From Galeruca laticollis (Eukaryota; Arthropoda; Insecta; Coleoptera; Chrysomelidae): a stretch of 64,000 nt of DNA. The translations under genes were made by a program, and so were the position numbers. The first letter of the stretch is position 1. Each line of letters starts with the position of its first letter. Below, piece by piece: positions 1 through 10,301 of this stretch. The stretch lies in assembly GCA_963921935.1 (NCBI GenBank), contig OY998175.1, forward strand, positions 292,338,246-292,402,245, in the 5' to 3' direction. The notes under the pieces are model-generated. The model saw nothing but the letters and a program-made list of their open reading frames with translations, was not told the DNA's origin and did not search any database.

Positions 1-752
1 TCGAACACAAGAAGAACTGGAAAATATCTTGAAAGATTGTATTGTGTATTCACACAACAATAAAACACCTCTAATCCTTCTAACAGTTTACTAATCACAA
101 GTGCTATTCAACGCGACAATCGATTACAATCATTTCCTGTCATTTAAAAAGAACATGTTCAACGATACATCTTCGATATCAATCGATCACTCTGATTATA
201 ATCGGTCTAAAATTATGATGCTATTGGAAACAATCATAAATCGGAAGCATGTAATTGGTCGAAAAATTTAAATAAACTGCCGTTTGTCTATGGGTTATTA
301 GATGTGAGTGATATTTAGCAATTGTTTATTACATTTTTAGTTAACAGAACAGCTTCTATGAAATTAAACGTAATTAAACTGAATGAACTTGTGAAAAGTG
401 TGAAATACACGTGAAATGGACCAAAATAATAATGAGGTTATGTCAATATTGATTTATAAACTGACATGACAAATGACAATTTTTTTTGGTCGTTCAACAA
501 ACATCAATCCCTTTTCGATTTCGATTATAAACAAAATCGGAATCAAGATCGAAGTGTTGAATAGCACTAAACTTTGTTAGACAGTATGGATGACATATAT
601 AAATTAGACAGTTTTTTGTATGGCGTTCCTTGCTAGACGCCATGACAGGACTACTTAGATGAAAGCGCACATTCCTCAATAAAAGCAATTGCTGGTACCC
701 CTCTGGGGAATAATTATGTCGGCTGTCAAAATCCCATTAAGGTGCGTTTACA
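1..752 (-). repeat. 3' LTR of gypsy-A, split by a MITE
   Basis: On the minus strand the sequence just after the pol stop has a purine tract (753-766) followed at 752 by TGTAAACGCACC, a typical LTR 5' end. The LTR then runs toward the window edge. It is broken by the MITE at 98-570, so LTR sequence is 571-752 and 1-97. The end of the LTR may lie outside the window, and no second LTR is visible for comparison. Basis: position relative to pol and the TG start; the exact far boundary is unknown. Confidence 0.6.
98..570. mobile_element. TA-type MITE, copy 1
   Basis: A roughly 470-bp non-autonomous element that is highly similar along its length to 31837-32310. Its ends are inverted repeats: AGTGCTATTCAAC at 100-112 and GTTGAATAGCACT near 557-569. 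No open frame belongs to it. The sister copy is flanked by TA on both sides, which points to mobilisation by a Tc1/mariner-type transposase. It lies inside the gypsy-A LTR and is therefore younger than that element. Confidence 0.8.
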
Positions 753-766
753 CTCCTTCCCACTTA
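753..766 (-). other. Polypurine tract of gypsy-A
   Basis: Read on the minus strand, AAGTGGGAAGGAG lies between the pol stop and the TG that opens the 3' LTR. That is the position and composition expected of the plus-strand primer of an LTR retrotransposon. Confidence 0.55.
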
Positions 767-791
767 GCTTTGTTGAAGGTCTTAGCAATGG

Positions 792-841
792 TTACAAATC
801 CAAACTATTAGGAGCCTTAATAATTCGTTGAGATTTACATA
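792..841 (-). pseudogene. gypsy-A pol, last codons
   Basis: The short arginine/serine-rich tail that ends many gypsy pol proteins (reading ...SQRIIKAPNSLDL then stop) is encoded here on the minus strand. It is separated from the rest of the integrase C-terminus by the hAT insertion. The frame joins that of 4643-5227 when the hAT and one copy of its target duplication are left out. The stop codon is at 792-794. Confidence 0.65.
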
Positions 842-849
842 CCGCTGAT
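842..849. repeat. hAT-1 target site duplication (left; right copy 4635-4642)
   Basis: CCGCTGAT here and CCACTGAT at 4635-4642 directly abut the two terminal inverted repeats. They match at 7 of 8 bases. An 8-bp duplication is the hallmark of hAT transposition. The one mismatch shows that the insertion is not recent. Confidence 0.8.
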
Positions 850-1355
850 CAGGGCCGTTCCAATCATATGTGCAGGTCGTGCGGCGCACGACGGGGCCGT
901 CACAAAAAAGGCGCCCAATGGGCCGAAGATTTTTATTTTATTTTTACCAATGTCTGAATATGCTAGAATTAAGATTAAAGTAGGAAATAAGTAATAATAT
1001 TTAAACAAATAATTTATAAAATGTATTAATATGATCATTATTATCATCTATAGATTCAAATATGACTTCTTTAAGTTGCTTGGTCCCGACCTATTGCATA
1101 TTATGTTCTATTACTGAGCGCCGTGCGCCCGCACTATGTTTCTTAGTTCCTATGTTTCATTTCACAAGTTCATTCTTGTCTGGCCAAGCGAGTATTGCAG
1201 TGAAATCATGTTCATTTGAGCATTGGCTTTTGTCTAAGGCAGTAGTTAAGGTAAGTAATGTATATCCAGATCGTTATAATTCGTAATTATAAATTAATTA
1301 GATTCAACAAACCCCGAACCCAAACCCAAAATTTTATGTGGTATAATTTTTTTAG

Positions 1356-2550
1356 ATGTCTGAAGGTAAAAACAAACTTTCTGGTTACCAAAATCTAATT
1401 AACAAACGTAAACAGGAGGAGGTGCTGGAAAATACCAATAAGAAAATAACTCAATTTTTCAAAGCACCCATTGATTCTCCTTCGGAGGCTTCCGTAAAAA
1501 ATGACGATGAGAATATGGACCCATCGACATCAAGTTCAGTTGAAGTTGAAAAAACTGTAACGTTTAACGAAGCTGATAATGATGAAGTTTTTGATAGTAA
1601 GACTGTACAGCTGTCTAAAGGTCCAGGTTTGTGGACGAAAATATTATCTCCAATGAATATTGAACTTCTGGTCAAATATGGTCCAACCTATTATAACAAT
1701 TCAAATTGCGTTTTTCCGAAAGACAAGACTGGGCTAAAATTTGCTGAATCATACTTCACTCGAATTTTGCCAAATAATGAAAAAATCAAGCGTGATTGGC
1801 TTCTGTGCTTGGTATCGAAAAATTCAGTGTTCTGTTTTTGTTGCAGAATATTCAACCTTAACACCGCAAAAGCCCGATTGGCTGATGAAAATGGCTATAA
1901 TGATTGGTAACATTTGAGTGAACATTTAAATATTCACGAAAAAAGTAAAATGCATTTCGAAAATCTTAAGACATGGTCTGACTGTTTAACTAGATTTAAA
2001 ACAAACAATAGGATTGATCTAACTCATAAATATTTGTTTAATGCTGAAATTAAATATTGGCATGCAGTTATTGAGCGAGTATTCTATGTTATTCAGTTTT
2101 TAGCTAAACAAAATTTGTCCTTTCACGGTCAAAATTTGAAATTGTTTCAAAATAATAATGGCAATTTCTTAAAATGTGTGGAAATGATTGCCAAATTCGA
2201 TCCTATAATGGCTGAACATACTAAGAGGGTACAAATGCAAAGCAACAGAATGAATCATTACCTTGGCATCCACATTCAAAATGAAATAATAGGCAATAAT
2301 TTAAGACAAAATATTTTATATATGATTAAAAATTCAAAATATTTTTCTATTATTCTTGATTGTACTCCAGACATGAGCCATCAAGAACAAATTTCTGTCT
2401 GTATCAGGTTCGTAAATTTAGATACAGCATCAGGGGAAATTGTTGTTGATGAACGTTTCTTACATTTTGCTCCAATAGAAGACACAACAGCTGAGGGCTT
2501 ACAAAAATTTCTACTAAATGCTTTAGAAAAACATAATATAAATTTTTCTA
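1356..2550 (+). pseudogene. hAT-1 transposase, N-terminal half
   Basis: The start is ATG at 1356 (MSEGKNKLSGY). A lysine-rich, low-complexity leader of about 90 residues is followed by a TTF-type zinc finger with GPGLW near residue 86 and the cysteine cluster FCFCCRIF near residue 155. A TAA at 1908-1910 interrupts the frame. The same frame then continues (HLNIHEKSKMHFENLKTW) into a DUF4371 segment with the catalytic-region motif YFSIILDCTPDMSHQEQ at about 2339-2389. The family is the ZMYM1-like / KIAA-type hAT transposase that binds DNA ends and cuts and pastes them. The frame is lost at about 2550, where the inserted sequence begins. Non-functional. Confidence 0.8.
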
Positions 2551-3222
2551 CGCCCATGTCTGTAAACGTCAAAAATCGCACTGTCAACATTCCTTGTAAA
2601 TGACATTTAACAATAACATGCACATAATGAGATCTCATAACATACACGTGTGTTTTGAGACGAAAAATTAAATTTCTTGGTTTAATTAAATTACAATCAA
2701 ATTTATATTTACGTAAGACTTTATTTGGTCTATTTACATAAATGTAGTCAATTAAAAAACATAAAAACTTTTAGCATTAGCGAGATATATTTAGGATTGA
2801 AAGAGTGATGCCCCTAAATGTAGGCAGCACATTATGCAATTTCTTTAAAAATAGGGCACGTTTTCTTAAGTAGCATGCTATGAAAATGAATGTCTAGTCA
2901 TTTATATTGTCAATTTCTTGAACAAAATATAATATAATTATAAATAACCGTTCATCACCATTAAATAATAAAGCTTAATCGATTTGCAATAATTGTTCAG
3001 TTGTTATTAACAACTATTATAATAAAGTTTAAATGATTGCGATGTTTTTTTAGTTAATGGAAGAAAATGAATAGGCGTAGAAAAAGTATAGTACGTTACA
3101 CGAGTTGTAAGCCCATTACGCACTCATGAAATTTATGCACTCGCCGCTGCGCGGCTTCGTGCATGAACTTTTTCATTTCGTGCGTAATGGGTTACTTACA
3201 ACTCTTGTTACGTAATATACTA
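2551..3222. mobile_element. Unclassified insertion inside hAT-1
   Basis: The hAT frame ends with NINFS near 2550 and resumes with DMRGQGYD near 3229, so about 670 bp of AT-rich sequence was added between two positions adjacent in the protein. The insert has no coding frame. Its right side is a 130-bp imperfect palindrome (3087-3218). I see no clear terminal repeat or target duplication, so the class and the exact ends are open. Confidence 0.5.
3087..3218. repeat. Hairpin-forming palindrome with GC-rich centre
   Basis: The left arm at 3091-3130 (TACACGAGTTGTAA...CCATTACGCA) is the imperfect reverse complement of 3173-3218 (TGCGTAATGG...TTACAACTC). The centre is a second palindrome, near ATGCAC...GCCGCTGCGCGGC...GTGCAT at 3135-3164. 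This GC-rich core is unlike its AT-rich surroundings and would fold into a long hairpin. Confidence 0.75.
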
Positions 3223-3223
3223 T

Positions 3224-4356
3224 TATATGATATGAGAGGCCAGGGATACGACAATGGGGCCAACATGCGAGGCAAGCATGCCGGTTTACAAAAAAAAATT
3301 CTAGATTTGAATCCAAGATCATTTTTTGTACCTTGTTGTAATCACAGTTTAAACTTGGTTTATCTTTAAAACCACTTTCTGAAACTAGATGGTCGAGCAG
3401 AATTGATGCCATTACTCCATTGAGGTATCATCAGCTTGGGGAAGTCTATGATGCTTTATATAGTATATTCAGTGGAGTTTCTTTCGATAACAATACAAAG
3501 CATATGGCTGAATCTTTAGCAAATAAATTAAAAAGTTATCGGTTTACATGTACATTAGTATTGTGGTACAATGTTCTGTTTAGAGTCAATACTGTTAGCA
3601 AAATATTACAAACCAGATATTTTAATATCTCGGAAGCATGTACCCAAATGAATAATTTGCTAAAGTTTTTCAATAGTTACCGAAGTGATAAAGTATTTGG
3701 AGATTTATTAGTTGATGCTTCTGAACTTGCAAAATGTAGAGCCAACCCTCAAAACTAATAATGTGTTTAGACCAAGGCGTGTTAAAAAACAATTCAATCA
3801 CGAGAATGACGATGAACCAATTACAAATGGAGAACGGGATTTTAAAATAAACATTTTTTTTAGTTCACTTGATATTGTTATAAGATCAATTGGTGAAATG
3901 TTCGACTTATTGTCGTCCCATTCCGACCATTTTTAATTTTTATGGGATATTTGTAAATTTTCAGATTTACCAGAAAAGGAACAACTAAATTGTAGTTTAC
4001 AGCTTGAAGGCGTTTTAACAGACAAAAATCGTAATGAGCGTGACATAAATGGAACAGAATTGTTCCACGAGTTGCAATTTTTAAAAAATCTTGATTTACA
4101 AACACCGACACAAATGTTAAACTACATTATAAAAAATAATTTAACTCATCCTGTTCCAAATGCAAGCGTAGCTTTGCGAATTTTGTTGACAATGCCTGTA
4201 TCGGTTGCTTCAGCGGAGAGAACTTTCTCAAAGTTAAAGTTAATCAAAAACTACTTAAGATCGTCAATGGGCCAACAACGGCTCGATAATTTGGCAATCA
4301 TATCGATTGAAAGTGATTTGTTGGACAATATAAATATGACTGAACTTATTTCTTAA
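3224..4356 (+). pseudogene. hAT-1 transposase, C-terminal half
   Basis: Continues the 1356-2550 protein after the insertion. GQGYDNGANMRGKHAGLQ at about 3238-3291 is the conserved GxxxDGAxNM region that contains the second catalytic aspartate. CCNHSLNLV follows with the conserved C..H. A frameshift at about 3365 moves the frame (LSETRWSSR, 3373 on), a stop falls at about 3757, and the last piece 4060-4356 is a canonical hAT C-terminal dimerisation domain (LLTMPVSVASAERTFSKLK). At least three lesions; inactive. Confidence 0.8.
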
Positions 4357-4642
4357 TTTTCCAGAAAGAAAGCGCGTAAAGCTACTTTTATTTAGTGGTT
4401 ATTTAGTTTTATTCAGGTTATTTAGATTAGGTAACTATTTCTTGTTCAAAAAATGTTTATTTTTTGTTTGGTAATAAAATGTTTATTTTTGCTTCAAAGT
4501 TGTATTATTTATTAATTACCGTCTAGCTATTATGTTGAATCTAAATAATATAAAATTTAAAAAATATATGCACCAAAAAAAGGCGCTGTGATCACATTTG
4601 CACGACGGCGCTCGACCAGGTTGGAACGGCCCTGCCACTGAT

Positions 4643-5227
4643 GAAAGTGTCTTTGAGTACTTAGGAGTGGAAACTTTGACCCTATCATATTAAGGAGGAG
4701 ATTTAGGTATAGGCGTAATAGGACTCACAGAAAACTTTGGCTCTACTACTTCAATTGAAGAGGGAACCTCATTACTTCTTTATTCTCTATAGATTTCCGC
4801 TCGCGGGTATTTTCACTACTACTCTCAGGCATAACAGACTTATGGAAATTTTCTACGACTGGCTTACTAGTGTTATCTGATCTATCTTTGGAAACAGCTA
4901 TTTCTGGAAATTGTAGGAGTAGTAGTAAATGATCCGCAGAAACATACCGAACCCTTCCTTCTGAGGTCATAACTAGGTAAGAATTCATACCAACTGCTTT
5001 TAAAACTTTGGCTGTAACCCATTTCTTCACCTGTGCTATATATAGCATCTCAGACTGATTCATTAAATACATTTTATTTTCACGTCTTCCCTTGTTTTGT
5101 TTGTGGGCTACAACTTCTTCTCTTTTTCTTTCTACCTTGCCTTTTAAATATTTTGGATGAAACATATTGAGTTTAGTTCGGGGAATCTGTTTAAATATTA
5201 GTTCTGCTGGTGTCTTCAGTGTAACAG
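4643..5227 (-). pseudogene. gypsy-A integrase C-terminal segment
   Basis: Reads TLKTPAELIF then a basic stretch and the pattern KWVTAKVLKAVGMNSYLV with GRVRYVSADHLLLL. This is the chromodomain-like C-terminal part of gypsy integrases, which handles strand joining and target contact. It starts exactly at the TA used by the pogo element (5228-5229), and its upstream part lies at 10772-11300. The protein tail past 4746 shifts frame once before the hAT junction. Inactive fragment. Confidence 0.75.
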
Positions 5228-5240
5228 TACCGTAAAGTGG

Positions 5241-5472
5241 GGTTACTTTGCACAAACTTTCTGATTTTTTAAAAATATCTCTGATTTTATTGGGAATTAT
5301 ACCGCCAGCTCTATATATATGAAATTTTCACCCTTTGGCTACTTACCGCTTTTTTTAAAACTTTAAAAAGTTGGCAAAGTTACCTCGGTTTTGGGGTTAC
5401 TTTGCCAACTACTTTAATTGCGTGTTTCTGAAGCGTGCATGCAATGTTAAGCCTCTGTAAAGGTTACTTTGC
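5241..5472. repeat. pogo subterminal repeats
   Basis: The motif GGTTACTTTGC occurs at 5241-5251, 5395-5405 (inside GGGGTTACTTTGCCAAC) and 5462-5472. An inverted version GGCAAAGTTACC lies at 5373-5384, and a diverged copy GGGGTAACTTTACCAAC at 7390-7406. Such iterations near a TIR are usually transposase-binding sites. Confidence 0.6.
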
Positions 5473-5488
5473 CCTCCTTTAATGTATT

Positions 5489-7359
5489 TTAAAAAAAGAA
5501 AATTTTAATATGGGCTAAAAATACTTTTTTAACATTAATATATATATATATAATATATTTAAGAACATTGAGCAACACAGAAGGTTTTTCTGGAAATAAT
5601 ACTGATTCATAAATAACACAAAATAAAAACAACTTAATTCTTAACTCTAAGGTGAACACAGATGAAATTAAAAAAATAAAAACAGTCTTAAAAACTTTTA
5701 CATAGGTAAAAAAGAACTTAACCAAGTTAAATTTGGTGAAATCAACATTTTCAAAGAAAAAAATTTGTCTTGATGTTGACGTAAGTTTTGGCGATTCTAA
5801 AATAGTCACAATATCCTGTTCAACAATAATACCTGTATCATCAATGTTAGGAAAATAAAACTTATTTTGTGGTTTTGGCCTTAAAAACTTTACATGACAA
5901 CAGTCGTTTTCTTTTTCGATGACTTGCGCAACGAAATGCTTGTATTGTTTTTTTCCTAAAAGTGCTACAACTATGAAATCTGATTCTTTCACTCCATCCG
6001 TCATTTTCTTCATTTCTGTCAGTTTTATTAAGTTTCTTTTCTTGCGGAGTATTCGTCGTAAAATCCTCAGTTGCAACCGATTTTCCAGGTTCTATTTTCA
6101 GCATCTTCTTTCCCTTCGGAGCGCTGGATTTTGAAGGTGTTCTACTTTCCTTAGGAAAATCCAATAAAGTGTCGCTTATATCAGTGTTCGTTTCCTGAAA
6201 TCTTATATTCGGCATTCTCCTAAGGACTTCTTCTCTGTTACAATGATATATTCCAGTTACTCTGAATCCATTTTGTATGATTTGTGGATCTTTTAATTTT
6301 ATCTCTTCAATTAGTTTTTTTAATAAGTGGGGGAAGGCTATTTTGTTTACTGAACTGTCTCGTGGATTTTTTGTTTTCTATGTAGTTATTATGCGTCGCC
6401 AAACTACTTTCAAGGGCTTGAGAAAACTTACATCTAACGGCTGAGTCAAATGAGTTGAATTCGATGGCAGGAAGATGAATCTAATATTGGCACTCTCTAA
6501 TGATGGTTATATTCAAATGACTCGAAAGGTTATCCCCAATTAACGCTTTGGGCCCATCAATTTTCTTAGCCCACGGTAAGATAATTTGTGTAAACCAGTC
6601 CTCAAATACGCATTGGTCAAACCACCCGGATTTCGTTCTATTATAACGAGTCCCTTCAGGTCCCCCTATACACCATGCATCGTATAGTCTTTCGGCCTTG
6701 TATACAACGTATGGCGCGAGTAAAGTTCCATCGGCAGTGGCAGCAAACATTACGGATATTGAGGACTTGGTCGAATTCATAACTCTTTCCGGGTATTTAA
6801 TACCTCTTCTAAAAATGCATTTTGACGATCCCGGGTCGTCCGTCAGGTCCGTTTCGTCGTAGTTTAGGATTGAACTAGGTGGAATTCCTACCACATTATT
6901 TTCTAAGTTGTCGAAGTAATTGTTCATTTCGTCATCGGTTTTTTTGGCTCTTGCTTTTTTAATGTTTTGACACTGCCTGTTAGATAGTAGGTGTTTGTGT
7001 CTTGCAACAAAATTTCTGGACCAATCTACACCAGGTAAGTTGTCTTTAAATTTCCTAAGGCGGACACCTTCTTTGTCCAAATGACTCTTCAGCACGATTC
7101 TCAATTCCATCGTAGTTATTATAATATCCACAATCGATCTTTCAATTTCTGGAGAGATTAGCTGAGGTGCTCCAACAGCACCTCCATGTTTGTTGTTAAC
7201 CTTATTCACTAAGGTCCTTCTAGGAATATTGAAGGTTTTCGATGACTCCGTATATCCCATTCGCTTAGACTTAATTAGAAGTAAAGCCCTCTTTAACTGC
7301 TGCTCGGTATAATCTTTATAACGGCGCGCACCCACACGCCTCTTATATTTTCGAACCAT
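5489..7359 (-). pseudogene. pogo/Tigger-like transposase
   Basis: The protein starts at 7359 (MVRKYKRRVG). Residues 15-60 form a Psq/CENPB-like helix-turn-helix (YTEQQLKRALLLI...SSKTFNIPRRTL), followed by a CENPB-type DNA-binding region and a DDE catalytic domain. Visible catalytic motifs: NYDET near residue 164, IGDNLSSHLN near residue 278, and LPSNSTHLTQPLD near 6440-6480 in the next frame. A frameshift plus stop at about 6481 separates the second and third acidic residues. A further frameshift lies between 6076 and 6215. The tail (FVAQVIEKENDCCHVKFLRP) is the usual insect Tigger C-terminal extension. Its true stop is unclear; the frame stays open to 5489. Cut-and-paste transposase, inactive here. 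Confidence 0.85.
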
Positions 7360-7702
7360 ATTCTGAAAAAAAAGAGCTAATAAATATATGGGGTAACTTT
7401 ACCAACCACTAAAACTACATGACATTTTCCATGTAGAAATATGCTAATAGCATCAATAGAACTCACATACAATTATATGTAATGGATATTAAAATCAGAA
7501 TTCAAATTGCAATACTTTTTATGACGCGCTTCTTAGCATAGCAACATGATTTCGGAACATCAAAATAGCAGTTTTACTTACGTGACTGCCTCAAAGAACA
7601 CGTCGCTCCGCCAAGCTCCAGACTGGTACTGACTGGTAACGTGTTGATCCGGGAGCGTTTTGCCGCCACCTGCATTAAAGCGACGTTGTCATATCTAAAA
7701 AT

Positions 7703-7714
7703 ACTTTTTGTCTT
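7703..7714. repeat. Penelope copy 1 target duplication (other copy 10710-10721)
   Basis: ACTTTTTGTCTT at the left and ACTTTTTGTTTT at the right, 11 of 12 identical, abut the two ends of the Penelope dimer. The same 12-bp spacing is seen for two other copies in this window. Confidence 0.75.
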
Positions 7715-8085
7715 AGTGTTTCTAAATGAAACTCAAGGTCTCTAGTTAATTCCACAATATAATACAAGTTATTGAAAATTCTAAAAAATTGACAATTGTT
7801 TCGATAAATCAATATCATCGTCAGAATGACAGAAGTTACATTTCATTTTATGCCTACCTGATGTTTAGTAGTTATATTTGGCTAGACCAAGAAGTAACCT
7901 AACTTGTGATTGGCTTAATATATGTTTATAGAAAAAAGAAGAAGATGTGATATTACAAATATTGAAGCTTAGATATTATTAGCCCTATGGTGATATCCTG
8001 GATATCATTTTTCCAATTAAGATCAGTATAACTGTGCAATGATATAGAAAACCAGGAAAACTATATCTGCTGATCTTTACAATTA

Positions 8086-9300
8086 TCACTTAAGAAGACA
8101 GTTTATTAGTGGAGAATTCCCTAGATTTAACTGTTCATTGACAACTTCATATTGTGGGTTTCTTAAATGTCTTCTAATTTCCAGTTCTTCAAGGAAATCC
8201 AGTTCTTGTTTCTTTTCACAAATATGCAGTACTTCTAGTTTTGTGTTAGGTGTCAATGAATGATTGGTGTCAAGTAGATGTTTTGCGTAGTGGGATTTAT
8301 CTGGTTGTTTTAATCTGTATGCTCGTAAGTGCTCACTGTATCGTATTTCAAAATTCCTAAGGGTCTGACCCAAATAGACAGTATTACATTCTGGACATTT
8401 GAGTTTATATATACCTGACTTCTTTAATAGTGGTATTTTTGTTTTTACATTTAAAATTTTGTACTAACGTTACTTTCTCTTTTAAAAAAAAATTGTTGTA
8501 TTTGTAGCTGAAGATATGATCTTTGGAATATTATTAGAAATATTTCCTGCATATGTGATGGTTTTATAAGTTTTAATTTCATCAGCTTGTTTGGGATATA
8601 TTAGTTGTAATGCCACTTTTTCCTCTTTTTTACTAATCAGCTTATTTATCATATCTAATGGATAACCGTTAGATGTTGCTATTTGTCTAATTGTATTAAT
8701 CTCTCTATCAAAATTACATTTGTTCATAGGAACTGAAAAAGCTCTATGTATCATTCATTGAATTATATGCTGCTAGTCTGTGTGACACAGGGTAGTTAGA
8801 ATTGAATGGAATTGTTACATCAGTTTGTGTTGGTTTTCGGTAAATTGAATAATCAAGTACATTATTAACTCTTTGAATTTTTAAATCAAGAAAATTGATT
8901 GAGCTATTTTCTTCAATTTCTAATGTAAATTTAATTTTCGGGTGTAAATTATTGATGTGGTTGAAAAATACATCTAATTGTCGTTCACTACCCATGAAAC
9001 AAGCTAATATGTCATCTACATATCTATACCAAAATAAAATATTTTTCGAAATATTACTTTCAAAGATCTTTCTTTCTTAATTGTCCATAAAAATGTTTGC
9101 TAAAATAGGTGATATAGGGCTTCCCATTGGTAAACGTTCATTTTGAATATATACCTTATTGTCAAAAGTGAAATAATTCTGATTAATGCATACATCAAAT
9201 AAATTAAGTATATCTGATATTATTCCTAATTAATATTTTTATCTTCTAGTAGTATTAGACATTCTTTAGGAGGAATTTTAGTAAACATGTTAGTTACATT
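8086..9300 (-). pseudogene. Penelope RT/GIY-YIG polyprotein fragment, minus arm
   Basis: Minus-strand reading begins within the RT fingers, upstream of MGSERQLDVF. It has the RT block just after RYVDD, the linker DREINTIRQIATSNGYPLDM, then the endonuclease region with GQTLRNFEIRYSEHLRAY and the tail EELEIRRHLRNPQYE, ending at 8086. Stops or frameshifts near 8470, 8752 and 9078 break it. Sequence is almost the same as the plus arm. Penelope RT primes on cut target DNA, and the GIY-YIG domain is the nuclease. Defective. Confidence 0.8.
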
Positions 9301-9301
9301 T

Positions 9302-10301
9302 TCATGGACAATTTAGAAAGAAATATCTTTGAAAGTAATATTTCGAAAAATATTTTATTTTGGTATAGATATGTAGATGACATATTAGCTTGTTTTATGG
9401 GTAGTGAACGACAATTAGATGTATTTTTCAACCACATCAATAATTTACACCCGAAAATTAAATTTACATTAGAAATTGGAGAAAATAGCTCAATCAATTT
9501 TCTTGATTTAAAAATTCAAAGAGTTAATAATGTACTTGATTATTCAATTTACCGAAAACCAACACAAACTGATGTAACCATTCCATTCAATGCTAACCAC
9601 CCTGTGTCACACAGACTAGCAGCATATAATTCAATGATACATAGAGCTTTTCAAGTTCCTATGAACAAATGTAATTTTGATAGAGAGATTAATACAATTA
9701 GACAAATAGCAACATCTAACGGTTATCCATTAGATATGATAAATAAGCTTATTAGTAAAAAAGAGGAAAAAGTGGCATTACAACTAATATATCCTAAACA
9801 AGCTGATGAAATTAAAACTTATAAAACCATCGCATATGCAGAAAATATTTCTAATAATATTTCAAAGATAATATCTTCAGCAACGAATACAACAATTTCT
9901 TTTAAAAGAGAAAGGAACGTTAGTACAAAGTTGTTAAATTTAAAAACAAAAATACCACTATTAAAGAAGTCAGATATATATAAACTCAAATGTCCAGAAT
10001 GTAATGCTGTCTATTTGGGTCAGACCCTTAGGAATTTTGAAATACGATACAGTGAGCACTTACGAGCATACAGATTAAAACAACCAGATAAATCCCACTA
10101 GGCAAAACATCTACTTGACACCAATCATTCATTGACACCTAACACAAAACTAGAAGTACTGCATATTTGTGAAAAGAAACAAGAACTGGATTTCCTTGAA
10201 GAACTGGAAATTAGAAGACATTTAAGAAACCCACAATATGAAGTTGTCAATGAACAGTTAAATCTAGGGAATTCTCCACTAATAAACTGTCTTCTTAAGT
10301 G
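9302..10301 (+). pseudogene. Penelope RT/GIY-YIG polyprotein fragment, plus arm
   Basis: The frame is open from 9304 to 10101. It begins MDNLERNIFESN, with the catalytic RYVDDILACF near residue 21 and the downstream RT motif FLDLKIQRV near residue 68. The GIY-YIG domain has YKLKCPECNAVYLGQTLRNF (residues 231-250). A single TAG at about 10099 interrupts, and the same frame then continues AKHLLDTNHSLTP to the stop at about 10300. The RT part upstream of the active site is missing, so the protein cannot be functional, but decay is light, consistent with a young copy. Confidence 0.85.

Larger units (their letters stand above)
850..4634 (+). mobile_element. hAT transposon 1 (TTF-type zinc finger / DUF4371 class)
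   Basis: A 3.79-kb hAT element bounded by perfect 14-bp inverted repeats, CAGGGCCGTTCCAA at 850-863 and its complement at 4621-4634, with an 8-bp target duplication outside. The plus strand carries a decayed transposase: a TTF-like zinc finger, a DUF4371 region, the RNase H-like catalytic region and a C-terminal dimerisation domain. The transposase is interrupted near 2550 by about 670 bp of foreign sequence and by several frameshifts. It inserted into the last part of gypsy-A pol. Confidence 0.9.
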
